Notes: a model not told the origin generated them from the sequence alone. A DNA stretch of 8,353 nucleotides from UKL13-2 sp031394335 (GCA_031394335.1 JANMXS010000017.1:1-8353), one strand, 5' to 3'; shown: positions 1-6,156, counted from the stretch's first letter. Translations and numbers: made by a program.

Positions 1-1
1 G

Positions 2-1483
2 GTTGAGCAGTTCAGCGCCTTGGTGAAAAGCCTGAAGCGCAACAACCCGAACAATGCGGTGATCACCGCCGGCGACCTGGTTGGCGCCACACCGCTGCTG
101 TCCGCGCTGTTCCAGGATGAACCGACCATCGAGGCCATGAATCTGATCGGCATCGATTTTCATGCGGTAGGCAATCACGAGTTCGATTACGGTATCAAGC
201 ACCTGAAACGCTTGCAGGCGGGCGGTTGCGCCACCAATGCCAAAACCGGGCAGGCCGATTGCGCTGGACGCGAACCTTACAAGGGCGCGAATTTCCCGTT
301 CCTGGCCGCCAATGTGGTCGAGACGGGTACCGGCAAGACCATCTTCCCGCCGTATGGCATCAAGGAATTCGAAGGCATCAAGGTTGCGTTCATCGGCATG
401 ACGCTGCAGGGAACACCGGCCATAGTGCGGCCTGGTGGCACGGCTGGACTGGAATTCAAGGATGAGGTCGCAACCGCCAATGCCTTGATCCCTGAACTGA
501 AACGCCAGGGCGTTGCCAACGTCGTATTGCTGCTGCACGAAGGTGGCGTGCAGTCGGGCGGTATCAATGATTGCAGCGATTTCAGCGGCAAGCTCAAGGA
601 TATGGCCGAGCGCCTCGACCCGGCGATACAAATCGTGGCGACTGCGCATACCCACCGCTATTACATCTGCGAATTCGGCGGCAAGCTGGTGACCAGCGCC
701 GGCAGCTACGGAACCCTGCTGACCGAGATCGATGTGATCATCGACCGCAGCACGCAAAAAATCATCAGCAAGCGGGCGAAGAACATTGTTGTCGACCCCA
801 GGGGCGCGAAGGATCCGTTGCTGACGGCGCATGTCGCCAAATATGCAGCGCTGTCCGAGCCGCTCGAAAATCGTGTCGTCGCCCGGGTGCAGGTGGAAAT
901 CAACCAGGCCGCCAACGCAGCAGGCGAATCGACACTGGGCAACTTGATCGTCGACGCACATCTGTTTGCCACCAACTCACCGGAAAAGGGGGGGGCAGTG
1001 CTGGCGTTCAATAACCCCGGCAGCCTGCGCGCGCCCATTCTGCCGGGTGCAGACGGTGCAGTGACTTATGGCGCCCTGTTCCGCGTGCAACCGTTCCAGA
1101 ACGATCTGATCGTGATGACTTTGACCGGCAAGCAACTTAAAGATCTGCTCGAACAACAGTTTGGTGCGAATGTAGGCGAGCGCCCGCGCTTGCTGGGCGT
1201 TTCCGCTGGTTTCAGTTATGCCTGGGACGCCGCACGGCCACGTGGCGAACATGTGCTGGCGGAGTCGATGAAGCTGAACGGTGAACCGGTGCGCGCCGAG
1301 CTTCAGTATCGCGTTGCCGCAAATAGTTTTATCGCCGGTGGCAGCGAGGGCTATACCGTTTTCCGCGATGGCGCCGACCGGCAGGTTGGCGTACTCGATC
1401 TGGAGGCCGTCGTTCAGTTTCTGTCGGCTAATTCACCGTACTCGCCACCGCCGACAGGTCGTCGTCTGTTGCGTCTCAATTGA
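2..1483 (+). CDS. 5'-nucleotidase / metallophosphatase (UshA-like), 5'-truncated
   Basis: The frame is open from base 2, so the true start and any signal peptide lie before the window; the TTG at base 20 is internal. Seen (residue 1 = base 2): N-terminal metallophosphatase motifs GDLVG (24-28), GNHEFD (57-62, with the catalytic His59/Asp62 pair), LLLHEGG (around 176-182) and AHTH (215-218). The C-terminal substrate-binding domain follows, with GESTLGN (308-314), NNPGSLR (337-343), VQPFQND (362-368) and a final NSFIAGGSEGY (441-451). The first DxH metal motif of the family is missing only because of the window edge. Known: these enzymes are exported, use two divalent metals and hydrolyse nucleotides to nucleosides and phosphate. 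Cysteines at 76 and 87 (and 191, 223) fit periplasmic disulfides. Odd: AHTH replaces the usual GHTH, and GSEGY replaces GGDGY. The family is clear; the exact substrate is not. Confidence 0.93.
   Translation, partial: VEQFSALVKSLKRNNPNNAVITAGDLVGATPLLSALFQDEPTIEAMNLIGIDFHAVGNHEFDYGIKHLKRLQAGGCATNAKTGQADCAGREPYKGANFPFLAANVVETGTGKTIFPPYGIKEFEGIKVAFIGMTLQGTPAIVRPGGTAGLEFKDEVATANALIPELKRQGVANVVLLLHEGGVQSGGINDCSDFSGKLKDMAERLDPAIQIVATAHTHRYYICEFGGKLVTSAGSYGTLLTEIDVIIDRSTQKIISKRAKNIVVDPRGAKDPLLTAHVAKYAALSEPLENRVVARVQVEINQAANAAGESTLGNLIVDAHLFATNSPEKGGAVLAFNNPGSLRAPILPGADGAVTYGALFRVQPFQNDLIVMTLTGKQLKDLLEQQFGANVGERPRLLGVSAGFSYAWDAARPRGEHVLAESMKLNGEPVRAELQYRVAANSFIAGGSEGYTVFRDGADRQVGVLDLEAVVQFLSANSPYSPPPTGRRLLRLN
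988..995 (+). repeat. Run of eight G inside the nucleotidase gene
   Basis: Four A (984-987) are followed by eight G within the codons for Glu-Lys-Gly-Gly-Ala. The frame is intact in this copy. Such a tract can slip during replication or transcription and is also a common site of sequencing error. Whether it varies in nature is not visible here. Confidence 0.9.
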
Positions 1484-1669
1484 GCGCTTGCGGCAAATGC
1501 ATCGCAGTTCTATCCACGCTTCAAGCTGTGTCATTTGTGCAACAGGGCGCAGGTGTTTTTATTGGCGCTGGTCATCGTTAACTTAATGTTCTGTCACTGC
1601 TTTTGTTGCTAAGTCTTTGTGTTGATTGCGTTAGTACACGCTTGGTGAGGCTTGGCTCAAGCCGAGCGC

Positions 1670-1698
1670 TTCGCAGTAGGTCATGAATCCGTCATAAT
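1670..1698 (+). promoter_or_regulatory. Candidate sigma70 promoter of the exbD-tonB-receptor operon
   Basis: A -35-like TTCGCA (1670-1675, four of six matches to TTGACA) lies 17 bases before CATAAT (1693-1698, five of six matches to TATAAT). Transcription would begin near 1705 and give a leader of about 130 bases before exbD, containing the 1719-1733 hairpin. Spacing is ideal and the place is right, but this was picked by eye in a 350-base gap, so a chance match is possible. Confidence 0.35.
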
Positions 1699-1718
1699 CG
1701 CGCGTTACAAAGCGATGT

Positions 1719-1733
1719 CCGCTTCCGAAGCGG
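1719..1733 (+). repeat. Short hairpin in the presumed exbD leader
   Basis: CCGCTT (1719-1724) and AAGCGG (1728-1733) are perfect reverse complements around a CCG loop. No run of T follows, so it is not an intrinsic terminator. It could affect leader stability or bind a protein, or be chance. Confidence 0.4.
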
Positions 1734-1823
1734 CATGCGGAAATGCTTGGAGCGCGATCGTGCAACAGGCTGACCGCTTGTCTCTTGCCGGCTGTTACGC
1801 ACATCCGGCAACAACGTTTTTTC

Positions 1824-1829
1824 AGGGAG
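1824..1829 (+). promoter_or_regulatory. Ribosome binding site of exbD
   Basis: AGGGAG stands four bases before the ATG at 1834. It supports that start for the first gene of the operon. By contrast tonB and exbB have no comparable site. Confidence 0.7.
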
Positions 1830-1833
1830 CCCC

Positions 1834-2259
1834 ATGAAAGGGTGGAACGAAACACCGCGCCGCAAAGCCCGCATCGAAATCATTCCCATGATCGATGTGA
1901 TGATGTTCTTGCTGGTATTCTTTGTATTGATCAGTCTGAATGTGATCCCCGCCAAGGGGCTCAAGGCCAATATTCCGAAATCGTCGACCGCGCAGGATTT
2001 GCTCGCCCCGGTTCGAGTGGTGATTTCAATTCCGTTCGAAGGCCCCTTGATCATCGACGACAAGCCAGTGCCGGATATGAATGAGGTTCCGCGCATTCTC
2101 AAAGGCGAGAGCGCCAAGGCCAAGCCCAACCAGAGGTTCATCGTCATCATCAACGGCGAGGACAATGTGCCCTTGCAGAAGCTGATCGATGTGATGGATG
2201 TGGTCAAGGCCGCCGGTTTCGATACCGTGACGATCGCGGCTAAAAAGAAAACGGCCTGA
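1834..2259 (+). CDS. exbD: ExbD-type proton-channel subunit (141 aa)
   Basis: ExbD sits in the inner membrane with ExbB and couples proton flow to TonB movement. Seen: a short charged cytoplasmic N-terminus (residues 1-17), then one membrane helix (about 18-37) opening with IPMIDVMMFLLVFF. Its Asp21 matches the essential Asp25 of E. coli ExbD. The periplasmic domain ends with the family pattern INGEDNVPLQKLIDVMDVVK followed by AGFDTVTIAAK. Length is normal (E. coli ExbD is 141 aa). The ATG at 1834 has a good ribosome site. The stop is 17 bases before tonB, so the two are very probably co-transcribed. TolR is a homologous alternative, but the tonB and receptor neighbours favour ExbD. Its usual partner exbB is not adjacent; it lies 3.2 kb downstream, beyond the receptor gene. 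Confidence 0.93.
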   Translation: MKGWNETPRRKARIEIIPMIDVMMFLLVFFVLISLNVIPAKGLKANIPKSSTAQDLLAPVRVVISIPFEGPLIIDDKPVPDMNEVPRILKGESAKAKPNQRFIVIINGEDNVPLQKLIDVMDVVKAAGFDTVTIAAKKKTA

Positions 2260-2276
2260 GCGCAATTCAACACCCC

Positions 2277-2939
2277 ATGGAATTTTTTTATAAATTTCGA
2301 CAGTGGTTATCCGGGCCGCCGGCCATCATCGTCGCCATCATCGTGATCACCACACCGATCACCAGGGTGGTTGAGCGTTTGCTGCCTAAAGATCTGTTCG
2401 AAATGCCGGTCACGCTGTCCGAGCCGCCACCGCCGCCACCGCCGCCCAAACAGGTACAACCGCAACCGCAGGAAGTGCAGCCGCTGATCGCGCCGCAGGT
2501 GCAGGATGTGATCACCAAGGAAAGCGTGGTGATCGAATACAAGCCGGCACCGCCTGAGCCTGCCAAAGTGGTCGAAACGCCACGTATTGAGCCGCCGCCG
2601 ATGGTCACCGGAACCGGTCCGAACATCGGGCAAATCCAGGCAGGCTATGAAAGCAAGATCAAGGGGTATCTGGAATCGATCAAGCGTTATCCGACCAGCC
2701 GTGAAGCGCGTATCCAGCGCCCTACCGGAAGAGTCGGTTTGTGGATTGAGGTCAATCGGGACGGGACGCTGAAAGATGTCGGCGTCGCGAAAACTTCGGA
2801 TTTCATCATCCTCGATAATGCGGCACTGGCGACAGTGCGCCAAGGAAAATTTCCCCCGTTCCCGGCGGATACCTATCCGGGAGAATCGTATCGTCGCTTC
2901 ACCGTCACTTTGGAATACAACCTCGAACAGCCCAGCTAA
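2277..2939 (+). CDS. tonB: TonB energy-transducing protein (220 aa), lacking histidine
   Basis: TonB spans the periplasm and carries energy from ExbB/ExbD to outer-membrane receptors. Seen: a short cytoplasmic N-terminus, one membrane helix (about 14-29, PPAIIVAIIVITTPIT), a proline-rich linker with eight consecutive prolines (50-57) and further Pro/Gln/Glu-rich sequence to about 112, then the C-terminal TonB domain (about 121-216). That domain shows YPTSREA, GRVGLWIEVNRDG, ILDNAALATVRQGKFPPFP and a closing FTVTLEYNL strand. The protein contains no histidine, so the SxxxH motif of the E. coli TonB helix (Ser16/His20) is absent. The ATG at 2277 has no visible Shine-Dalgarno; translation is probably coupled to exbD. 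The prolines are encoded partly by a tandem CCGCCACCG repeat (2424-2441). Confidence 0.93.
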   Translation: MEFFYKFRQWLSGPPAIIVAIIVITTPITRVVERLLPKDLFEMPVTLSEPPPPPPPPKQVQPQPQEVQPLIAPQVQDVITKESVVIEYKPAPPEPAKVVETPRIEPPPMVTGTGPNIGQIQAGYESKIKGYLESIKRYPTSREARIQRPTGRVGLWIEVNRDGTLKDVGVAKTSDFIILDNAALATVRQGKFPPFPADTYPGESYRRFTVTLEYNLEQPS

Positions 2940-2980
2940 GGCGCATTTTTTGATTCGCAATTCGTTTAATCCACACTCAT

Positions 2981-2986
2981 AGGGGA
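2981..2986 (+). promoter_or_regulatory. Ribosome binding site of the receptor gene
   Basis: AGGGGA lies five bases before the ATG at 2992 and is one of the best ribosome sites in the window. This fits high output of the receptor relative to tonB. Confidence 0.75.
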
Positions 2987-2991
2987 CCACC

Positions 2992-5385
2992 ATGAAATTA
3001 CAACCAAAACTTCTTGCACTTGCCATCGCGGGCATGTTCGCGTCCGGCGCGGTCTACGCCCAGTCGGCACCTGTTGCAGAAAAAAAGGATGAGAAAAAAA
3101 CCACCGAACTGGGCACCGTCAGCGTGACTGGCGAAGGCGACAAACTCGGCGCCGGCACCATCATCCAGGAAGAAGGCACCAAGGCGCGCTCGACCGCCAC
3201 CAAGGCCTCGATCGAAAAACAGCGTTCCACCTCGAACCCGTTCCAATTGATCCAATTGCTGCCAGGTGTGAATACCTCCAGCCAGGACGGCACCGGCCTG
3301 TTCGGCGGCGCGATTCGTGTGCGTGGTTTCAACTCCGACCAGATGGGCTTCACGGTTGACGGCGCGCCGGTCAACGACTCCGGCAGTTTCTCGATTTTCC
3401 CGCAGGAATATGTCGATGCCGAGAACCTCGAAGAAGTTTTCGTTACCCAAGGCTCGGCCGATAACGAAGCCCCGCATGTGGGTGCGACCGGCGGCAATAT
3501 CGGTATCGTTTCCTCCAGCCCGTTGGATAAACCCCGCCTTCGTTTCCAGAGTACGTTTGGTCAACTGCATCTCTCCAAGCAATACCTGCGTTACGACACG
3601 GGTTTGATCGGCGCCTTCAAGGCCTATTTGTCGTACTCCAAAGCGCGTGTGGATAAATGGAAAGGCGTAGGCAGCGCGAACCGCGACCATATCGATTTCA
3701 AGGCCATGTACAACCTCGGCAAGGGCTCCAGCCTGCAGGCGACGGTTCTGTATAACGATGCACTTAATAACAATATTCGCAATGCGTCGTTGAAAGAAAT
3801 CGCGACGCGTGGCCGCACGTTTGACTACGCGAGTACCTTCATCCCTGAACGTACCCCTGTGACCGGCACCGCTCAAACCCCGCCAGCGCGCCCCGATGGC
3901 TACTGGACAACGCCGGTCAACCCGTTCCGCAATGCCGTCATTACCGCAAAAGGCTGGTTTGCGTTGACGCCGGCGCTGCGCCTCGATATCGAGCCGTACT
4001 ACTGGTGGGGCTTCGGTAACGGTAACGGCACCAACCCGACGATTGCCTCGCTTAAAGAAGGCAGCGGAACGGCCAAAGTAATCGGCAGAATCAACAGCGA
4101 TGCCGATTCGCTGGATACCGTGTCGGTATTCAGCTCCAGCGTGACCCAGACCCAGCGACCGGGAGCCACGGTTAAGTTGAACTGGCAATTTAACAATCAC
4201 CGAATTGTCGGCGGTTACTGGTATGAGCGCGCACGCCATCGCCAAACGCAGCCTGCCGAAGCGCTTAGCCCCGATGGAACCGTGCAGGACTATTGGCTGA
4301 AGAATGAACCGCAACTGATACGTTATACCGACGGCACCCTGTATCAGGGCCGCAATCAGTACACGATATCAACGGCGGACTCGTTCTTCATCCAGGACAC
4401 CATTTCCCTGCTGAACGACAAGCTCGTCGTCATCCCGGGCGTGAAGACCCCGCGTATCAAGCGAGACTTCACCAACTATGCAAACAGCGGCTTTAACCAA
4501 GGTGGCGATTACAACATCGTTCGGACCTACACCAGCACCAATCCGAGCCTTGGCGTGCGTTACAGCATTACCGACTCTTCGCAGTTGTTCGGCAATATTT
4601 CAAAAGGCTCGAAAACGCCAGGCAACTTCATTTTCGGGGGGGCCTATCGTGCCGCGACCAATACTGTTCTGGTCAACGATTCGGTGAAGCAGGAAACCTC
4701 GGTTAATATGGATTTGGGCTATCGTTATCTGTCGGACAGTTTCACCGCATCGAGCACGGTATTCGCGACCCAGTTCAAGAACCGCATTGCACGCTCGTAC
4801 GATCCTTTGACAGCAACAGCAACAGACACGAACGTTGGTGATGCAACCATTCGCGGCCTTGAACTCGAAGCCGGTACCAAGCCGTTCATGGGCTTTAGCG
4901 TTTATGGTTCACTGACGTATACCAAGTCGACCCTCAAATCGAACCAGCAGATAGCGCTACCGACGCCAACGCTGACCAATCTGTTGCCCACTTCAGGCAA
5001 GGAGTTTCCGGATACGCCTAAGTGGCTTTCAGGCCTGACGGTGCAGTACACAAATGGGCCGTTCCTGGCAGGTTTGTCGACGAAATATACCGGCGCACGC
5101 TTCTCGACTCTGGTCAATGACGAGAGGGTTGGCGGTTATACCATCTCCGACCTGAACATGGCCTATCGCTTGCCCAGGATTGAGGGGCTCAAGAACATCA
5201 CCCTGCGTCTGAACGTATCCAATCTGTTCGATACCAAGGCGCTGCTGTTGAATGCGGGTAGCGGAACGCAGTTCACCAATAACGCCCAAGCACTTCCAGG
5301 CGTGGTGGCGGGTACGGGTAGCACGGTGTTCTACTACATTGGCGCACCGCGCTTCACCAGCGCGTCCATCACCATGGATTTCTAA
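2992..5385 (+). CDS. TonB-dependent outer-membrane receptor (797 aa)
   Basis: This is a gated outer-membrane barrel that imports a scarce solute using TonB energy. Seen: a signal peptide (residues 1-23, Lys-rich start, hydrophobic core, cleavage after VYA), a charged linker, a likely TonB box around ELGTVSVTGE (39-48), and a plug domain (about 70-178) with NPFQLIQLLPGV, GGAIRVRGFN and FTVDGAPVND. A long beta-barrel alternating aromatic and polar residues follows, with SKGSKTPGNF and LRLNVSNLFD typical of the barrel's later half. It ends in RFTSASITMDF, a terminal Phe as expected for outer-membrane assembly. Length is normal, and the ATG at 2992 has a strong ribosome site. It starts 52 bases after tonB, probably in the same operon. 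The ligand is unknown: no siderophore- or vitamin-specific feature is recognisable. A run of seven G lies at 4636-4642. Confidence 0.95.
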   Translation: MKLQPKLLALAIAGMFASGAVYAQSAPVAEKKDEKKTTELGTVSVTGEGDKLGAGTIIQEEGTKARSTATKASIEKQRSTSNPFQLIQLLPGVNTSSQDGTGLFGGAIRVRGFNSDQMGFTVDGAPVNDSGSFSIFPQEYVDAENLEEVFVTQGSADNEAPHVGATGGNIGIVSSSPLDKPRLRFQSTFGQLHLSKQYLRYDTGLIGAFKAYLSYSKARVDKWKGVGSANRDHIDFKAMYNLGKGSSLQATVLYNDALNNNIRNASLKEIATRGRTFDYASTFIPERTPVTGTAQTPPARPDGYWTTPVNPFRNAVITAKGWFALTPALRLDIEPYYWWGFGNGNGTNPTIASLKEGSGTAKVIGRINSDADSLDTVSVFSSSVTQTQRPGATVKLNWQFNNHRIVGGYWYERARHRQTQPAEALSPDGTVQDYWLKNEPQLIRYTDGTLYQGRNQYTISTADSFFIQDTISLLNDKLVVIPGVKTPRIKRDFTNYANSGFNQGGDYNIVRTYTSTNPSLGVRYSITDSSQLFGNISKGSKTPGNFIFGGAYRAATNTVLVNDSVKQETSVNMDLGYRYLSDSFTASSTVFATQFKNRIARSYDPLTATATDTNVGDATIRGLELEAGTKPFMGFSVYGSLTYTKSTLKSNQQIALPTPTLTNLLPTSGKEFPDTPKWLSGLTVQYTNGPFLAGLSTKYTGARFSTLVNDERVGGYTISDLNMAYRLPRIEGLKNITLRLNVSNLFDTKALLLNAGSGTQFTNNAQALPGVVAGTGSTVFYYIGAPRFTSASITMDF
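4636..4642 (+). repeat. Run of seven G inside the receptor gene
   Basis: Seven G occur within the codons for Phe-Gly-Gly-Ala in the barrel region. The frame is intact. In some bacteria longer poly-G tracts in outer-membrane receptor genes switch expression by slippage; seven is at the short end for that. Confidence 0.9.
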
Positions 5386-5408
5386 ACATAACGTCGTCAA
5401 GCAATACG

Positions 5409-5444
5409 GACACGGCCTCACGACCTTCGTGAGGCCGTGTCTTT
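5409..5444 (+). terminator. Strong hairpin between receptor and exbB
   Basis: GACACGGCCTCACGA (5409-5423) pairs perfectly with TCGTGAGGCCGTGTC (5427-5441) around a CCT loop, a 15-base-pair GC-rich stem. Only TTT follows before CC and AAAA, so the T tail is weak. It sits 23 bases after the receptor stop and 24 bases before the exbB ATG. It is either a leaky terminator that lowers exbB expression or a stem that protects the upstream mRNA. In the minus direction no T run follows. Confidence 0.8.
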
Positions 5445-5468
5445 CCAAAATCATTCCATGAGCGCTTT

Positions 5469-6056
5469 ATGAATAATGAATTGCTGCATAACATCGCGTT
5501 CTATGCCCTTTATGTAGGCGCTGCGGTCGCCACCTTTCTGATCATCGAGCGGGCGATTTTCTACTTTTCGACGGCCAAGCACGCGCGCCACCTGGTCGCA
5601 CTGACCGCTGATACCAATATCGACAAATTGTCGGTTGAAGAGCTGGCAAAAGATCGTGTGGCCTCCAACGCATTGCGCGAGTTTCTCGCCGCCAAGCCAT
5701 CCCTGAAAACACATACCGACGTTGAAGATGCGGTGGAGACCGTCTTCATCGTACAGCGCGCACCCTTGTCGCATGGCCTCTGGCTGCTCGACACCATCGT
5801 GACCGCGGCCCCGCTGCTCGGGCTGCTTGGTACTATTCTCGGCATTATCGATACTTTCGCGGTGCTTGCCATGTCGGGCGTTTCCGACCCCGGCGCGGTG
5901 TCCAAGAGCATCGGTACCGCGCTTGAAGCTACCGCGCTGGGCATTGGTTTGGCGTTATATGCGATGGTATTTTTCAACCGCTTCAACGAGCAGGTTGAAC
6001 GGATCAACGACTTGCTCAAGGTATTGTTGCTGCGTGCTGCGATGGAGCATAAATAG
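5469..6056 (+). CDS. exbB: ExbB-type proton-channel protein (MotA/TolQ/ExbB family, 195 aa)
   Basis: ExbB forms the membrane channel of the TonB motor. Seen: three membrane helices at about 8-30, 105-131 (LLDTIVTAAPLLGLLGTILG) and 143-170 (SIGTALEATALGIGLALYAM), with a cytoplasmic region between the first two. Thr122 and Thr155 match E. coli Thr148 and Thr181. The position of E. coli Glu176 is Thr150 here, while Glu153 lies three residues later. At 195 aa it is shorter than E. coli ExbB (244 aa), with shorter N- and C-terminal parts. The ATG at 5469 is the only plausible start, because an in-frame TGA lies at 5430 and no start codon falls between. There is no Shine-Dalgarno. A four-codon reading frame (ATG at 5458, M-S-A-L) ends in a TGA overlapping this ATG. 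TolQ is an alternative name, but the neighbours are tonB, exbD and a receptor. Confidence 0.92.
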   Translation: MNNELLHNIAFYALYVGAAVATFLIIERAIFYFSTAKHARHLVALTADTNIDKLSVEELAKDRVASNALREFLAAKPSLKTHTDVEDAVETVFIVQRAPLSHGLWLLDTIVTAAPLLGLLGTILGIIDTFAVLAMSGVSDPGAVSKSIGTALEATALGIGLALYAMVFFNRFNEQVERINDLLKVLLLRAAMEHK

Positions 6057-6093
6057 ACCTCGGCCAGCATCAAAGTCCGCTCCGCAAAACTGC

Positions 6094-6125
6094 AAGGGCC
6101 GTTCGGGCAAGCCGGGCGGCCCTTT
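6094..6125 (+). terminator. Intrinsic terminator after exbB
   Basis: AAGGGCCG (6094-6101) pairs with CGGCCCTT (6117-6124), and the 15-base G/C-rich loop may fold further. A T-rich TTTCATTT (6123-6130) follows. It lies 37 bases after the exbB stop and upstream of the hda promoter, where an operon end is expected. Confidence 0.75.
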
Positions 6126-6156
6126 CATTTGCCGCGCAATGCTGGCGCGAAGCGGG

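Larger units (their letters stand above)
1484..1833. other. 350-base intergenic region before the TonB cluster
   Basis: No convincing gene lies here; open frames are short and lack ribosome sites or recognisable motifs. Bases about 1550-1640 are visibly richer in A/T than the flanking genes, as expected of a control region. It holds a candidate promoter (1670-1698) and two short hairpins: GGCTTG/CAAGCC at 1649-1663 and CCGCTT/AAGCGG at 1719-1733. I found no T-tailed terminator for the nucleotidase gene. The half-site CTGTCAC at 1591-1597 resembles one unit of a PhoB box, but no good second unit sits 11 bases away. I saw no obvious Fur box. Confidence 0.7.

Noticed and set aside
20..22. TTG as the start of the nucleotidase
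   Set aside because: The frame stays open to the window edge, and the family needs an upstream DxH metal motif and a signal peptide, so this is an internal codon.
1496..1560. Terminator for the nucleotidase gene
   Set aside because: A run of T occurs at 1556-1560, but no stable stem lies directly before it.
1591..1608. PhoB box upstream of exbD
   Set aside because: Only one good half-site (CTGTCAC) is present; the positions 11 bases to either side match poorly. Kept only as a weak lead.
1652..1837. 61-codon + strand frame ending across the exbD start
   Set aside because: It has a TTG start, no ribosome site and no motif, and it covers the presumed promoter and hairpin. Its overlap with the exbD ATG looks accidental.
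1692..2273. 193-codon minus-strand frame over exbD
   Set aside because: It overlaps the whole of the well-supported exbD and shows no family motif or ribosome site.
2940..2991. Separate promoter or Fur box for the receptor gene in the 52-base gap after tonB
   Set aside because: The gap is A/T-rich, but I found no well-spaced -35/-10 pair and no Fur-like palindrome. Co-transcription from exbD is simpler.
2307..3035. 242-codon minus-strand frame over tonB
   Set aside because: Its low-complexity Arg/His/Asp-rich sequence mirrors the proline linker and TonB domain on the + strand.
2998..4314. 438-codon open frame on the minus strand, antisense to the receptor gene
   Set aside because: Its product is an Arg/Gly/Ala-rich mixture without recognisable motifs, and the + strand has an unmistakable receptor with signal peptide. 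Long antisense frames are common in high-GC coding DNA.
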